From Lachancea dasiensis (lineage: Eukaryota > Ascomycota > Saccharomycetes > Saccharomycetales > Saccharomycetaceae): a stretch of DNA of 64,000 bases. Below the pieces are notes generated by a model. That model was not told the DNA's origin. It made no database searches and worked only from the letters and a program-made list of their open reading frames with translations. The position numbers were made by a program, and so were the translations under genes. Location of the stretch: NCBI GenBank assembly GCA_900074725.1, contig LT598460.1:625502-689501 (forward strand), written 5' to 3'. How positions within the stretch are numbered: position 1 is the first letter of the stretch; each line of letters opens with the position of its first letter. This document shows positions 9,435-22,300 of the stretch, one piece after another.

Positions 9435-10907
9435 TTATTCCATGGCCTCCCAGACTTGTATGCAGCTTTCCTCTAAAAACAGTAGCTCCTTTTCTTTTAT
9501 CGTTATACTTTTATCGTTTACCTCGAACCATTCTTCCAGACTTTTCTCGTAAACAATAATGCTCCATTGGCTTTCCTGGTCTAGCTCGGTCTCATCGCTA
9601 TAAGTCCCTCGAACTCCCTTGTGTGAAATGATCGCAATAAGTTTGAACTTGGAGCCTTTGACCTTCAGGATGGAAGGAAGTTTGACGATTGTTTGGTTGC
9701 GATTCTTTATCGGGCACTCAACAGCTCGATTGAACCTATTAATGTGCAATATGAGAAGCCTAGGAAGTTTTGATAGGCTAAGTGCTATCGTCCCCTGCTT
9801 CGTTTGTGCTTTCTCGACACCATTGAACTTAGTCAATAGGTCTTCCAACCTTACTTGAGGGATGCTATTTGTATCGAAACCGTCTTTAAATAGTGGCATG
9901 GGCGGAAGGTCCAACGTCAACGTCCAGAATTTAATTTTTCGCCGCGTGGTATGAGAATTTTCAAGGGACTTCGTATCTTCTTGTTGATTATCATGACGGG
10001 GAACTTCCTGAGTAAGCGAAAATAGTTCACCCCTCATCTCTTTACTCAATAATTTCTTCATGGCAGGAGCAGCACCAAATAGTCGATTTATTATCCACAG
10101 AAAGATATCTTTAGGTTCTGGCGTATTTTTCGGCGTTAAAAGGGAGCTGTTGGTGAGAGATAAGTGGTGAAGAATCTCATGGGGGGAAAGATGACACTTT
10201 AGCAAGTGAGACGACCAAATTCTCTTAATCAAGAGAGACAAACGGTTTAGCAGTTCATCTTCAAATTTATCTGAAGCCGTGAGTAGTAAAAAATCTCTTA
10301 TCGGAGGTATTCGTGCTATTAACTGTAAAGCAACCGTTATATGAGATGAATTGTTGTTGTCGTTAAGGCGAACTAAGCCTGTCCAATAGGCATTGTTGAA
10401 TATGTCGAAGCATTGAACTGGAAGCTCAGAAATTTGCTGAGGTGTATATGAGGGGGCAATGAAAAGCCTAATCCTCTCAAGGAGTGGATTATCGCCAAGT
10501 TGGTAATTTTCGGGCAATATGTATGCTTTTCCTGTGTGTAAATTCATGAACGCGTGATGATCTTCCTGAATTGAGTGCTGAAATGCAACGCTGTTTTCTT
10601 TGCGCCCTTGCAAGAACTTTCCACACTTGAGGCAAGCATATACATTTAAGGGCGACAAAGTAATTGAACAGACTCTTTCCCTGTCGATGTCCAATTTCTT
10701 TAAGTCAACTTCATCTAGAACTCCCTGCCCCTGTTTGAGGACTCTTTTTATTCTTTTCGGAGCTCTTTCCACCTCATCGTTTGATTCCCTACTCGATTTT
10801 ATTGTGTATGTACCATAGCCTGTCATGGTGCCTAAGTTGTGTAAACTGTGCCATTTGACCTTACGGATGCGAAAGATTTTCTGGATTTCGTCAGCATAAT
10901 TTAACAT
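9435..10907 (-). CDS. SAD1: Sad1: splicing factor with inactive ubiquitin-protease fold
   Basis: Sad1/USP39 family, required for U4/U6-U5 tri-snRNP function in pre-mRNA splicing. An N-terminal UBP-type zinc finger is visible (C80, C92, C95, H111, H117/H118). It is followed by a USP-like domain in which the catalytic Cys motif is absent (GLVRLNDNNN where active enzymes have a Cys box), as expected for this pseudo-enzyme. Late motifs LPRLLILHINRF and KNRNQT are conserved. Two starts are possible: the first ATG at 10907 (490 aa) or the ATG at 10826 (463 aa). The latter is nearer to S. cerevisiae Sad1 (448 aa), and residues 1-27 show no family similarity, so the shorter form may be the real one. 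Confidence 0.93.
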   Translation of the reverse strand: MLNYADEIQKIFRIRKVKWHSLHNLGTMTGYGTYTIKSSRESNDEVERAPKRIKRVLKQGQGVLDEVDLKKLDIDRERVCSITLSPLNVYACLKCGKFLQGRKENSVAFQHSIQEDHHAFMNLHTGKAYILPENYQLGDNPLLERIRLFIAPSYTPQQISELPVQCFDIFNNAYWTGLVRLNDNNNSSHITVALQLIARIPPIRDFLLLTASDKFEDELLNRLSLLIKRIWSSHLLKCHLSPHEILHHLSLTNSSLLTPKNTPEPKDIFLWIINRLFGAAPAMKKLLSKEMRGELFSLTQEVPRHDNQQEDTKSLENSHTTRRKIKFWTLTLDLPPMPLFKDGFDTNSIPQVRLEDLLTKFNGVEKAQTKQGTIALSLSKLPRLLILHINRFNRAVECPIKNRNQTIVKLPSILKVKGSKFKLIAIISHKGVRGTYSDETELDQESQWSIIVYEKSLEEWFEVNDKSITIKEKELLFLEESCIQVWEAME

Positions 10908-11033
10908 TCATGTCTATATAGATAGACTATGTTATATCATCAGCGCCTTAGATGGTGGATTAAGCAGCGGAAAACGCAGCAAGCATTGAAATAGTGGGTA
11001 AACGTTCAATTGTGTTTTTGGATAATATACAAA

Positions 11034-12587
11034 ATGTCTATTTCACTGTTGGGCTTAGTCGTTTGTACAGCGGTCCTTATATTTAGTGCGATAAAGCACG
11101 CCAAGAGGTTTCGCGGACCATATGGGGCTAAGCATCATGCGCAAGTCGAGGAGAAAGTTAGCACTATCTTGGAGTCCCTTGAAGGTCATAAGTATCCTGC
11201 CAAGAGTCATGCTTTGAAGGTCAAGGGCTTCTTCTTGGGCAGAAAGGGACCTAGTCATGAAGAAAAAACTGCCTTATTTATCGCGGGCGGGACTCTGGAG
11301 AGTATCAAATACTGTGACCAAACTAAGCCATTCAGACAGAATAGGTATTTTTATTATTTGACGGGTGTCGACATTCCTGGTTCTTCACTTATCTTGGATT
11401 TCCCTACTGAAAAGCTGACGTTGCTGCTCCCCGATGTCGATGACGACGATGTAATGTGGAGTGGTCTTCCAATGAGCGTAGACGAGGCATATGAGAAGTT
11501 TGATGTTGACCAAGTTCTCTATATGAAGGATTTGGATGCAGAATTCGAAAAGAAGGCTGGCTACAAATTATACACCACTGACAAGGATGGCGTACCATCT
11601 TCAAAGTTGAGCGAGAAGCTCATTTCTGCGGACCCGGACCTATTCTATGCTTTAGACGAGGCTAGGATGATCAAAGACTGGTATGAAATTCAGCTCTTAC
11701 GGCGCGCGGCAGAGATAACTGACAAATGTCATTTAGCAGTTATGTCCGCCTTGCCAATCGAAAAAAATGAAGGACATATGCATGCCGAATTTACGTATCA
11801 TGCTATTCGTCAGGGCTCAAAGAATCAGGGTTACGACCCCATTTGTTGCTCCGGTACCAGCTGTAGTACCTTGCACTATGTCAAGAATGATGATTCGATG
11901 GAGAACAAGCACTCTGTACTAATCGATGCCGGGGCTGAATGGGGAAATTACACTGCAGATGTCACTCGCTGTTTCCCCATAAATGGGAAGTTCACAAAGG
12001 AGCATAGGGAGATTTACGACGCTGTCTTGGATATGCAAACCCAAGTGATGGCCGAAATGAAGCCAGGGGCTGAATGGGATGAATTGCACCTACTTGCCCA
12101 CCGTATCCTGATCAAACATTTTCTTCGCCTCGGTATCTTCAGAAGTACATTCTCTGAGGAAGACATTCTGAAGAGGAGAGCCAGTCTGTGTTTTTTCCCT
12201 CATGGACTAGGGCACTTGCTAGGCATGGATACTCACGATGTCGGAGGAAGGGCCAACTACAATGACCCAGACCCGTTATTTCGTTACTTAAGATTGCGCA
12301 GAAAGTTGGAAGAAGGTATGGTGGTTACTAATGAACCAGGAATCTACTTTAATCCATTCTTGATCAAAGAATTTCTGGAGAATCATCCCGAGAGACTGGA
12401 GGTTGTCGAGGAAAAAACTATGAAAAAATACTTGTACGTCGGAGGTGTTCGTATTGAGGATGACGTATTGATCACCAGCTCTGGACATTTTAATTTGACT
12501 GGTATCACCAGCGATCCTGATGAAATCGAGAAAATAGTTCGAGACGGGCTTTCAAAAGGTAGATCGCACTTTCACAATGTAGCCTGA
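11034..12587 (+). CDS. Membrane-anchored M24 peptidase (YFR006W-like, prolidase family)
   Basis: 517-residue pita-bread-fold metallopeptidase like S. cerevisiae YFR006W, annotated there as a putative X-Pro aminopeptidase. The five metal ligands are present: two Asp in LIDAGAEWGNYTADVTRCFP, His in PHGLGHLLGMDTHD, Glu in VTNEPGIYF, and Glu in GGVRIEDDVL. An N-terminal hydrophobic segment (about residues 3-20) suggests a signal anchor. The ATG at 11034 is used, in the good context AAAATGTCT; the frame extends eight codons upstream only from a TTG. It is divergent from SAD1. It is the last gene of the CEN6-side block. Confidence 0.9.
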   Translation: MSISLLGLVVCTAVLIFSAIKHAKRFRGPYGAKHHAQVEEKVSTILESLEGHKYPAKSHALKVKGFFLGRKGPSHEEKTALFIAGGTLESIKYCDQTKPFRQNRYFYYLTGVDIPGSSLILDFPTEKLTLLLPDVDDDDVMWSGLPMSVDEAYEKFDVDQVLYMKDLDAEFEKKAGYKLYTTDKDGVPSSKLSEKLISADPDLFYALDEARMIKDWYEIQLLRRAAEITDKCHLAVMSALPIEKNEGHMHAEFTYHAIRQGSKNQGYDPICCSGTSCSTLHYVKNDDSMENKHSVLIDAGAEWGNYTADVTRCFPINGKFTKEHREIYDAVLDMQTQVMAEMKPGAEWDELHLLAHRILIKHFLRLGIFRSTFSEEDILKRRASLCFFPHGLGHLLGMDTHDVGGRANYNDPDPLFRYLRLRRKLEEGMVVTNEPGIYFNPFLIKEFLENHPERLEVVEEKTMKKYLYVGGVRIEDDVLITSSGHFNLTGITSDPDEIEKIVRDGLSKGRSHFHNVA

Positions 12588-12655
12588 GTAGTTCATACAA
12601 TTTTCTAACTATATGTTAAATATATTGCCATTCGGACAAGGCTGGTGAACAAAAA

Positions 12656-12746
12656 TGCGAATTCTGTGGATCGAACACAGGACCTCCAGATTTCGGCGAC
12701 CGAAGTTTTCTTCAGTCTGGCGCTCTCCCAACTGAGCTAAATCCGC
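12656..12746 (-). tRNA. tRNA-Phe(GAA) with an 18-nt intron
   Basis: On the minus strand the gene starts GCGGATTTAGCTCAGTTGGG and ends CCACAGAATTCGCA. It matches yeast tRNA-Phe, with anticodon GAA in CAGACTGAAG. The 91-nt gene is 73 nt of mature tRNA plus an 18-nt intron placed after the base 3' of the anticodon (AAAACTTCGGTCGCCGAA), the canonical site. A T5 pol III terminator follows directly at 12651-12655. It sits at the junction between the YFR001-006 block and the GAL block. Confidence 0.97.
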
Positions 12747-12941
12747 TAGATATGATTCACGTGAATCCATGATGCTAACTGTACGCTTTTTTGAATTTGT
12801 CATTTGCCGTGTCTGTTTTCTCTACTTATGACCGGCCACCAGTATGAGAGTGCTGGAACGGCCTAAGAGTACTAGCCATCTTATTTTATCGGCGCGATTC
12901 GTAGTCGGCAGGAGTAAACTTGCTGAGTTGTTCGTTGAGTG

Positions 12942-13054
12942 TGTTGGTATACATCGTGTATAACATCAGGAGTACTGGGTCATGAATCTGGAGCTTGTAA
13001 AGCAGAAAGTCATCCTTCTGTAGTCACCTGGGCTATTAATCCAGAATACCAACA
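12942..13054. repeat. 113-bp element with 9-bp inverted ends, LTR-like (fossil)
   Basis: The segment begins TGTTGGTAT and ends ATACCAACA, a perfect 9-bp inverted repeat with the TG...CA / TGTTGG...CCAACA ends typical of Ty-family LTRs. It lies 196 bp upstream of the 5' end of the tRNA-Phe gene, the zone such elements favour. It is shorter than known full LTRs and I see no matching target-site duplication. If it is an LTR at all it is an old internally shortened relic. Confidence 0.35.
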
Positions 13055-13077
13055 TATATATATATATAATATATAAA
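13054..13077. repeat. AT dinucleotide microsatellite
   Basis: An (AT)n run interrupted once, directly after the inverted-end element. It may be replication slippage at the junction. Confidence 0.8.
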
Positions 13078-14008
13078 TGGTTCTTGTGCGAATCATCTTG
13101 GTGCCGTTGGAGGTGAATAATCCAATGAGAGCACCAGTAAATGGCCCGTTGGGCTGATAATCAATTAAAATTGCTGATCAGGATATTTCTTTAAATTCCT
13201 GCTCTTCTAGGCACCACTGGCTGGACCACCTTGCACTATCTTATATTTATCACGTCTTACTATACTGACACTAAGTTGATGATGACTATTATGCAACTCC
13301 AAGCTATTGAATCAGTGATAACACCACCACTCGATAGTTTCAGCATAATTACTTTACTGCAGAAAATTATATGGAAGATGTAAGCTGTTGGATAACTTGG
13401 GTGTAGTGCACCTGAACTTCAGAGTTTCGGGGGCGAGGCAAGTTGCAGCCAGGATGGAAACCTGGAATGTCACGAATATTTGAGGTTTCTCACAGACCGC
13501 ATCATGGCCCCTTTTCCTTGTGCAAATATGATTTTAGTATGATACCCTCAGATCAGTATGTGGGTAATTACGTCCGTAAGTATCGTCACTGCAATCAAAG
13601 TCCGGTGAATTCAAGGTTATGTCTGGCGCTTGACTGGATTTTGCCAGGTGGCTACATCTTTGTGAATTGAGTGAGCTTTTTTCTGTCACTCTTAGCCCGG
13701 TGTTCGGGGGGCACATATGAATGGCTTGCGTATATCGTTACCAAGTATTGTTGAGACCACGTTAGTCAAAAGTGTTGGTGGTAGTTACGGCCAAAACCTC
13801 GATTGAAAGAGCGGCACAGTTGCTTAGGAACCTCACAAAATGGGTATTAGAAAATCGGCGCTTATTTTGTTCATGGTAATATCGGTTTACCGCTGAGTTT
13901 TTTTGTTTGTTTTTCAATAACTACAAAGACCTTCATGAGCCCTTTGCCTATTGATCCTTACGAATAACCCCAAACGTTCACTTTTCTTTGGTGAAAAATA
14001 GTAAAGAG

Positions 14009-16114
<2,106 letters not shown>

Positions 16115-16260
16115 TCACGAGCTTTTTGATACGATGATCTTAAGCCTGACGTGCCCATCAATAGTGAGATAAACGACAACTTTTCACATATCCCACTCTC
16201 TTATATGTCTGGCGGCTTGAAGGATACCTTTGCTTTGTTGCATGGTAATCATCCCACAGC

Positions 16261-16277
16261 CGGAGATTTATGGCCCG
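16261..16277. promoter_or_regulatory. Gal4 binding site 1
   Basis: Exact CGG-N11-CCG: CGG at 16261-16263 and CCG at 16275-16277. Confidence 0.85.
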
Positions 16278-16303
16278 TTCCTATTGTATATTTTTGTACA
16301 GTT

Positions 16304-16320
16304 CGGGGCTCTGTGTTCCG
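16304..16320. promoter_or_regulatory. Gal4 binding site 2
   Basis: Exact CGG-N11-CCG: CGG at 16304-16306 and CCG at 16318-16320. Confidence 0.85.
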
Positions 16321-16332
16321 AAATATTATTGC

Positions 16333-16349
16333 CGGACCAATGTTCTCCG
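16333..16349. promoter_or_regulatory. Gal4 binding site 3
   Basis: Exact CGG-N11-CCG: CGG at 16333-16335 and CCG at 16347-16349. Only 12 bp separate it from site 2. Confidence 0.85.
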
Positions 16350-16591
16350 TCAGGTACTCTTGATTTTCTGAACTAACAAACCCGACCCCACAATCAATGT
16401 CCATAAAATCAACTACCAGGCTAAGAAGAAGAGTAGCAAGGACACGTCAGGTCGTATAGAACGCATCGGAGGCAGGTTTAGAGAGTGATTCAAGCCATAT
16501 CGCGTATAAGAAGGGATTAGAAAGGAACGTCAGGGCCACTTTTTGTCGTAGAATGATTCTTTCTAACGAGCTTACTAGTCTAGAGCTCTCG

Positions 16592-18127
16592 ATGTCAGTC
16601 CCAACATTCAACGATAGTCATATTCCGGAATGTCTGAAACCAGTTTATGCAGACATCAAAACAGACTTCGCAGCTATATATGGGCGAAAGCCTGATTTTG
16701 TCACAAGATCACCAGGTAGAGTCAACCTGATTGGCGAGCATATTGACTATGTTGATTTTTCAGTGCTGCCAATGGCAATCGAAATGGCTGTTATGTGTGC
16801 AGTGAGAGTCTTGCCTTCAAATGAAATCCCCTCGGTGACTCTGACTAACGCAGACCCTCTTTTTGCACAGAGACGGTTCGACCTCCCTTTGAATGGGGCA
16901 GATATATCTATTGACCCCTCTGTGTCTGACTGGTCCAACTATTTCAAATGTGGGCTTCTTGTAGCACAGCAATACCTCAAAAAGAAATTTCCAGCCAAAT
17001 TCGAAGAAACTACACTCGGGGGGCTCGAAGTATACGTGTGTGGCAATGTATTCACCGGGGGTGGGCTGTCTTCATCGGCTGCCTTCATTTGTGCCGTGGC
17101 ACTAGCTGTGATTCGGGCTAACGCAGGTAAGTCCTTCGACGTTCCAAAACAGGAGCTCACTCAAATTACAGCTAAAGCCGAACACTACGTTGGTGTCAAT
17201 AATGGTGGCATGGATCAGGCGGCCTCTGTGTGCGGAGAGGTGGATCATGCTCTGTATGTGGAGTTCAAGCCGGAGCTGAAGGCTACGCCCTTTCGATTTC
17301 CACAACTGCGCAACTCTGAAATCCAGTTTGTAATAGCCAACACCACTGTAGTTTCCAATAAAGTGGAAACAGGGCCAGTCAACTACAATTTACGAGTAGT
17401 TGAAGTTACTGTAGCAGCCAATGTGCTTTCTGCAAAATATGGAGTCGTCCTTCAGCGGGTTGGTAATCTGGAGAAAGGCACTCTTCGCGAGTTCATGGAC
17501 GCATACTATGGTCGTTACAAAGGGGCTACGCAGCCTTGGGACGGAAATATTGAACAGGGTATCATCAGGCTAAATGAGATGCTGAAGCTTGTGGATGAAA
17601 CTTTAACCGAGCGTGAGGGCTACACAGTACAACAGGCTTCCAACGCCATAAATTGTTCGGTACAAGAATTCACGCGAGACTACCTCACGAATTTTCCTGT
17701 GAGGTTTCAAGTGTTAAAGTTGTACCAAAGAGCCAAACATGTTTTTTCTGAGGCGCTGAGAGTCCTTGAGGCGCTCAAACTAATGACACAAGGTTCTTTT
17801 ACCGACGATGCACAGTTTTTCGATGCCTTCGGACAGCTGATGAATGAGTCTCAAAAATCTTGCAAGGAACTCTACGAGTGTTCGTGCCCCGAGACGGACG
17901 AAATCTGTAGAATCGCTAGAGCAAATGGTTCTTATGGCTCTAGACTCACGGGGGCCGGGTGGGGAGGGTGTACTGTGCATTTAGTTCCACAGTCTAAAGT
18001 CGACAGTGTCAGAAACGCTTTGGCAGAGCAGTATTATGCCAAACGAGACTTGAAGGGCTTAACGTTGGATGAGGTCGTATTAGTATCCCGTCCGGACTTA
18101 GGCAGCTGCATATTTGAAGTGAGCTGA
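16592..18127 (+). CDS. GAL1: Gal1: galactokinase, probably also the galactose sensor (Gal1/Gal3)
   Basis: 511-residue GHMP kinase that phosphorylates galactose. Motifs are the galactokinase signature [12 protein letters not shown], the ATP-binding [10 protein letters not shown] and the C-terminal [12 protein letters not shown]. The Ser-Ala pair missing from the non-catalytic S. cerevisiae Gal3 is present here, so the enzyme should be active. In pre-WGD yeasts such as K. lactis one Gal1 is both kinase and Gal80-binding inducer, which is inferred here too. The first in-frame ATG at 16553 would add 13 residues; the ATG at 16592 (MSVP...) matches the K. lactis start better. It is followed by SNQ2, not FUR4. 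Confidence 0.96.
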   Translation: MSVPTFNDSHIPECLKPVYADIKTDFAAIYGRKPDFVTRSPGRVNLIGEHIDYVDFSVLPMAIEMAVMCAVRVLPSNEIPSVTLTNADPLFAQRRFDLPLNGADISIDPSVSDWSNYFKCGLLVAQQYLKKKFPAKFEETTLGGLEVYVCGNVFTGGGLSSSAAFICAVALAVIRANAGKSFDVPKQELTQITAKAEHYVGVNNGGMDQAASVCGEVDHALYVEFKPELKATPFRFPQLRNSEIQFVIANTTVVSNKVETGPVNYNLRVVEVTVAANVLSAKYGVVLQRVGNLEKGTLREFMDAYYGRYKGATQPWDGNIEQGIIRLNEMLKLVDETLTEREGYTVQQASNAINCSVQEFTRDYLTNFPVRFQVLKLYQRAKHVFSEALRVLEALKLMTQGSFTDDAQFFDAFGQLMNESQKSCKELYECSCPETDEICRIARANGSYGSRLTGAGWGGCTVHLVPQSKVDSVRNALAEQYYAKRDLKGLTLDEVVLVSRPDLGSCIFEVS

Positions 18128-19324
18128 TGCATAGAAGAATGTACCAACGCTTTCGGCGAGGACTTTGCATTGCGATAACCGCGAATCCCTCCGTCGATAG
18201 TCCATTTCGACTGACCAGATAGACACAAAATTTTACGTAGTTATGAAGTTGTAATTGACCATTGTTTGATGCCGCATCATACCCTAGCCCTCAGTTAATA
18301 ACTAGCCATCTGAAGGGCCAGACCGAAGGTGCTTCTCGTCTGGTAAACCTTCGGTGCTTCACGACTGACACTCCAGGAGCTTCTTTAATGCTGAGATGCA
18401 TCCCTATGTGCTTATGTCATAGAGGCGCATGATACCCACAAAACGATTTCCAATGTCATCTCCAAATGTCACATTTATTTTTGATACCACCGAGGTTTGC
18501 GCCAACACAGCTCATCTCGCCGTCTTCATTTTCTAAGGAGGCTCGTTTCCCCTCTAAATGAATTTCCTTGGGCCGCTTCTTGGAGCTTTTCTTGAAGCAA
18601 CGGCGAGTTTTTGTCTACACTTTCTACAACCAAGCTTCATTGCCCTGTCTCTTCACTCGCAGGTTCCAGGTCCACTGCATAGTTTTCCAATCTCAAAATG
18701 CTGGTAGTCGAGCTAACCTGATTGAATTACGGTCACCCATACGGTTGTCATACGCAAGAAGTAACTTAAAGTTGGGCCCTGGGTGTTTCTACCAGGTAAA
18801 GTGCCAATTTCGGAAGCTTTAAGCTCTGGCAGCGTCACGTCCTTAATAATACCATACGTTGCAGTGACCATTAGAGTTCTCGCCTCTTCAAGTTACAGAG
18901 TCCGACGACTTTCGGTTTTCGGATGCAATGATGGCTTGAACTGTTTTTTTTCACTTTTCCGGTAAAATCCGTTGACAAAATTCGGCAAATTAGTGATTTA
19001 ACAGCGTGAAAGCCGAAGAGAAGAGGAGAAATAAGTCATCACTGTAAGCAGTTGATATACATTTATATAAACTCCTCAAGCTTGCCTTGCCTTTGGCTCC
19101 GATTCATCTTATACCCTTTCTCTTGTTAGAATCAAGACACTTTTGCTAGCAGGTTGGGACTTTTTGAAACTCGACATTATCAAACGTTGACTTCCAGGAC
19201 AGACATTCCACTCAGCGTGTAATAGTTGCTAAAAATCACTGCTTAGAAGGGCGAGAAACGTTGCTGTTTAATAGCATTTTTTGAGCTCATTGGGTATTCT
19301 GTATTGGAAATTCATCCAACAAAT
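18128..19324. other. GAL1-SNQ2 intergenic region (SNQ2 promoter)
   Basis: 1.2 kb with no credible gene. A perfect 9-bp inverted repeat (ACCGAAGGT at 18322-18330, ACCTTCGGT at 18347-18355, 16-bp spacer) lies 195 bp after the GAL1 stop. FUR4, which follows GAL1 in S. cerevisiae, is not here. I found no exact TCCGYGGA pleiotropic drug response element. Confidence 0.6.
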
Positions 19325-22300
19325 ATGACACATTCTGATTCCTTTGGATCCTCTAGTGGAAAGTCTGTAGAAGATGCAGCTTATGGGGGCGAGGACCAAT
19401 TGGCTGAAGGACAACATGATAGACGTAACCCAGTACAAGGCGCTGACCACTCGTTTCGACGGACAGATTCCTCTCGTGACGATGCTCAGGCCCCGCTGGA
19501 TCAATTAACGAGACTAAAGACAAATCACTCGACGTCAGGACAGAGCGTACTGGATCCAGAAACTGTTTCTCGAGTGGCCACCTTGGCCCGTACCTTGTCG
19601 AACCATCGTGCCCGTGATGGTTCCTTAGAGGTGGACACCGAGAACTTCGACGCAGAGCAAATTATTAGATCGTTCGTGTGTGATAGTAAAGAACAGGGAA
19701 TACATTTGCGTAAGGCTGGGATCATCGCCGAAAACTTCACTGTTGTAGGGCAAGATTGCTCTTCAGCTGAAGGCCAAACTTTTGAAGACATTTTACTGCT
19801 GCCCCGAACTATTTTCCGGGGGATCCGTGCCGCTAAAAATGCCAAGACAAGGGACATTGTTAGAGAAGCTAATATGCTTGCAAGACCAGGTGAAATGATA
19901 TTGGTCCTGGGAAGACCTGGAGCCGGCTGTTCTTCCTTTTTAAAGACCATTGCTGGTGAAACTACTAAATTCAAAGAAATTCATGGCTCGATTTCCTACG
20001 ATGGTATTCCCCAAGCCGAAATGATGCGCAAGTATAAGACGGACGTGGTGTATAATGGAGAAATTGACGTGCACTTCCCACATTTGACTGTACAGCAAAC
20101 CTTGGACTTTGCGCTCGCATGCACTACTCCGAAAGTGAGAGTTAATGGAATTTCGAGATCTGAATACATCGCCACCATGCGTGAACTGTATGCGACCATA
20201 TTTGGTTTAAGACATACTTATAACACTAAGGTTGGTAACGACTTTGTTCGCGGTGTATCTGGCGGTGAAAGGAAACGTGTTTCGATTGCTGAAGCTCTGG
20301 CGGCCCGAGGATCGATATATTGTTGGGATAATGCCACTCGTGGCCTTGACGCCTCAACCGCTTTAGAGTTTGCTCAAGCACTACGACTCATGACTAATCT
20401 ACAGAAATCTGTAGCTCTAGTGACAATTTACCAGGCGAGTGAAAATATCTTCGATTGTTTTGACCGAGTAACCCTCCTCTACGATGGTCGTCAGATTTAC
20501 TTTGGTGACGTCGATAACGCCGAAAAGTATTTCGAAAAGCTGGGATATCTGCGTCCAGCCCGGCAGTCTACTCCAGAGTTCCTTACCGCTTTGACAGATC
20601 CCAAAGGGCTACATGAGTTCGTGCCTGGTATGGAAAACAAGGCTCCTAGAACTGCAGAAGAATTTGAACAACGTTGGAGAGATTCTAGCGAATTCCAAAG
20701 TCTTCTACGTGAAGTTGAAACTTATAAGAATGAGATTACTGCCGATCACACGAAAGAACTATACGATAAATCTCTATCGCAGGAAAAGTCTTCTATGACT
20801 CGGTCCAAATCTGCTTATACCGTCTCCTTTTTGGAGCAAGTTCGTCTCTGCACTCAACGTGGCTTTCAAAGAATTTATGGTGACAAAGCTTTCACTGTCA
20901 CTAATATCATTGCTTCGATTATTCAAGGTCTTGTGACTGGGTCTTTGTATTACAGTCTCCCTTCTGGCGTTTCAGGTGCATTTTCCAGGGGCGGTGTTTT
21001 CTATTTTGCAATCTTGTACACTTCTCTGATGGGTTTAGCCAAAATCAGTTTGGATAGCAGACCTATTGTGGAAAAACACAAGACGTATTCTCTGTACCAT
21101 CCTGCTGCAGAGGCATTTGCCAGCTCTGTATCAGAGTTTCCTTTCAGGTTCATAAGTCAGACTTGTTTTTACATTTTGATCTTTTTCCTTTCAGGTATGA
21201 CCAGAGAAGCGGGGAGGTTTTTCACCTCATTCCTTTTTCTGATTATTTGTGCAGAGTCTATCAACGCCCTTTTTGATTTAATCACTGCGATGAGTAGTTC
21301 AGTATCTCAAGCAAACTCCATTGCCGGAACCACTTTGATGGCCTTGGTTCTATACTCGACTTATATGATTCAGCTGGCCGAAATGCATCCCTGGTTTAAA
21401 TGGATTTCCTACGCCATTCCCATTAGATATACTTTCGAGAGCATGTTAAACTCTGAGTTTCACGGTAGAAAAATGGACTGTACTGGCAATGTAATACCAG
21501 TGGGTTCCTCGTACAGCGACATTTCTTCTCGTAATCAGGTCTGTGCCTTTTCAGGTTCCCGACCTGGCCAGTCTTACGTTGTGGGAGACGATTATTTGAG
21601 CACAAAATTTGAGTACAAGTATACCCACACCTGGAGGAATCTGGGAATCTTGTTTGCGTTTGTTGTTTTTTACCTTTTTGCTAAGTGTATTATTACCGAA
21701 CTAAGACCATCATCGTCTGGTGGGGGTGATACTTTGGTCTTCAAGAAGGGAGCCAAGCGATTACGTTCACAACCTGACGAGGAAAATGGCGAAAAGTCGC
21801 TCACAATGCCCGAAGCCAAGAAGAATGTGGAGAGGGGCAGCCTAGCTTCCTCCAGTGATTCTTCCAATTTCTTTGAAGGCTTGAAAAGTGAAGGAGCTTT
21901 CTTATGGAAAAACGTGTCTTATACCATTCCCTATAAAGGAAGCACCAGGAAATTGCTTGACGACGTCAGCGGTTATTGTGTTCCTGGAACATTAACCGCG
22001 CTGATGGGAGAATCTGGCGCAGGTAAGACAACTTTACTTAATACCTTGGCTCAAAGAAATGTTGGTATCATAACTGGTGATATGCTTGTGAATGGCAATC
22101 CAATTGATGCCAGCTTTGAAAGACGCACAGGATATGTTCAACAGCAGGATGTTCATGTAAAAGAAATGACTGTCAGAGAATCTTTGCAATTTTCTGCTAG
22201 GCTGCGCAGACCGCAATCGGTTCCTGATGCAGAGAAATTGGAGTATGTCGAGAGAATTATTGAAGTTTTGGACATGGAAGAATACGCCGAGGCCCTTGTT

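Larger units (their letters stand above)
12747..14008. other. Intergenic region between tRNA-Phe and GAL10
   Basis: 1.26 kb without a credible gene. It holds a 113-bp element with inverted ends (12942-13054), an adjoining AT dinucleotide run, and otherwise plain sequence. GAL7, which follows GAL10 in S. cerevisiae and Kluyveromyces, is not here, and I see no coding remnant of it. Confidence 0.7.
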
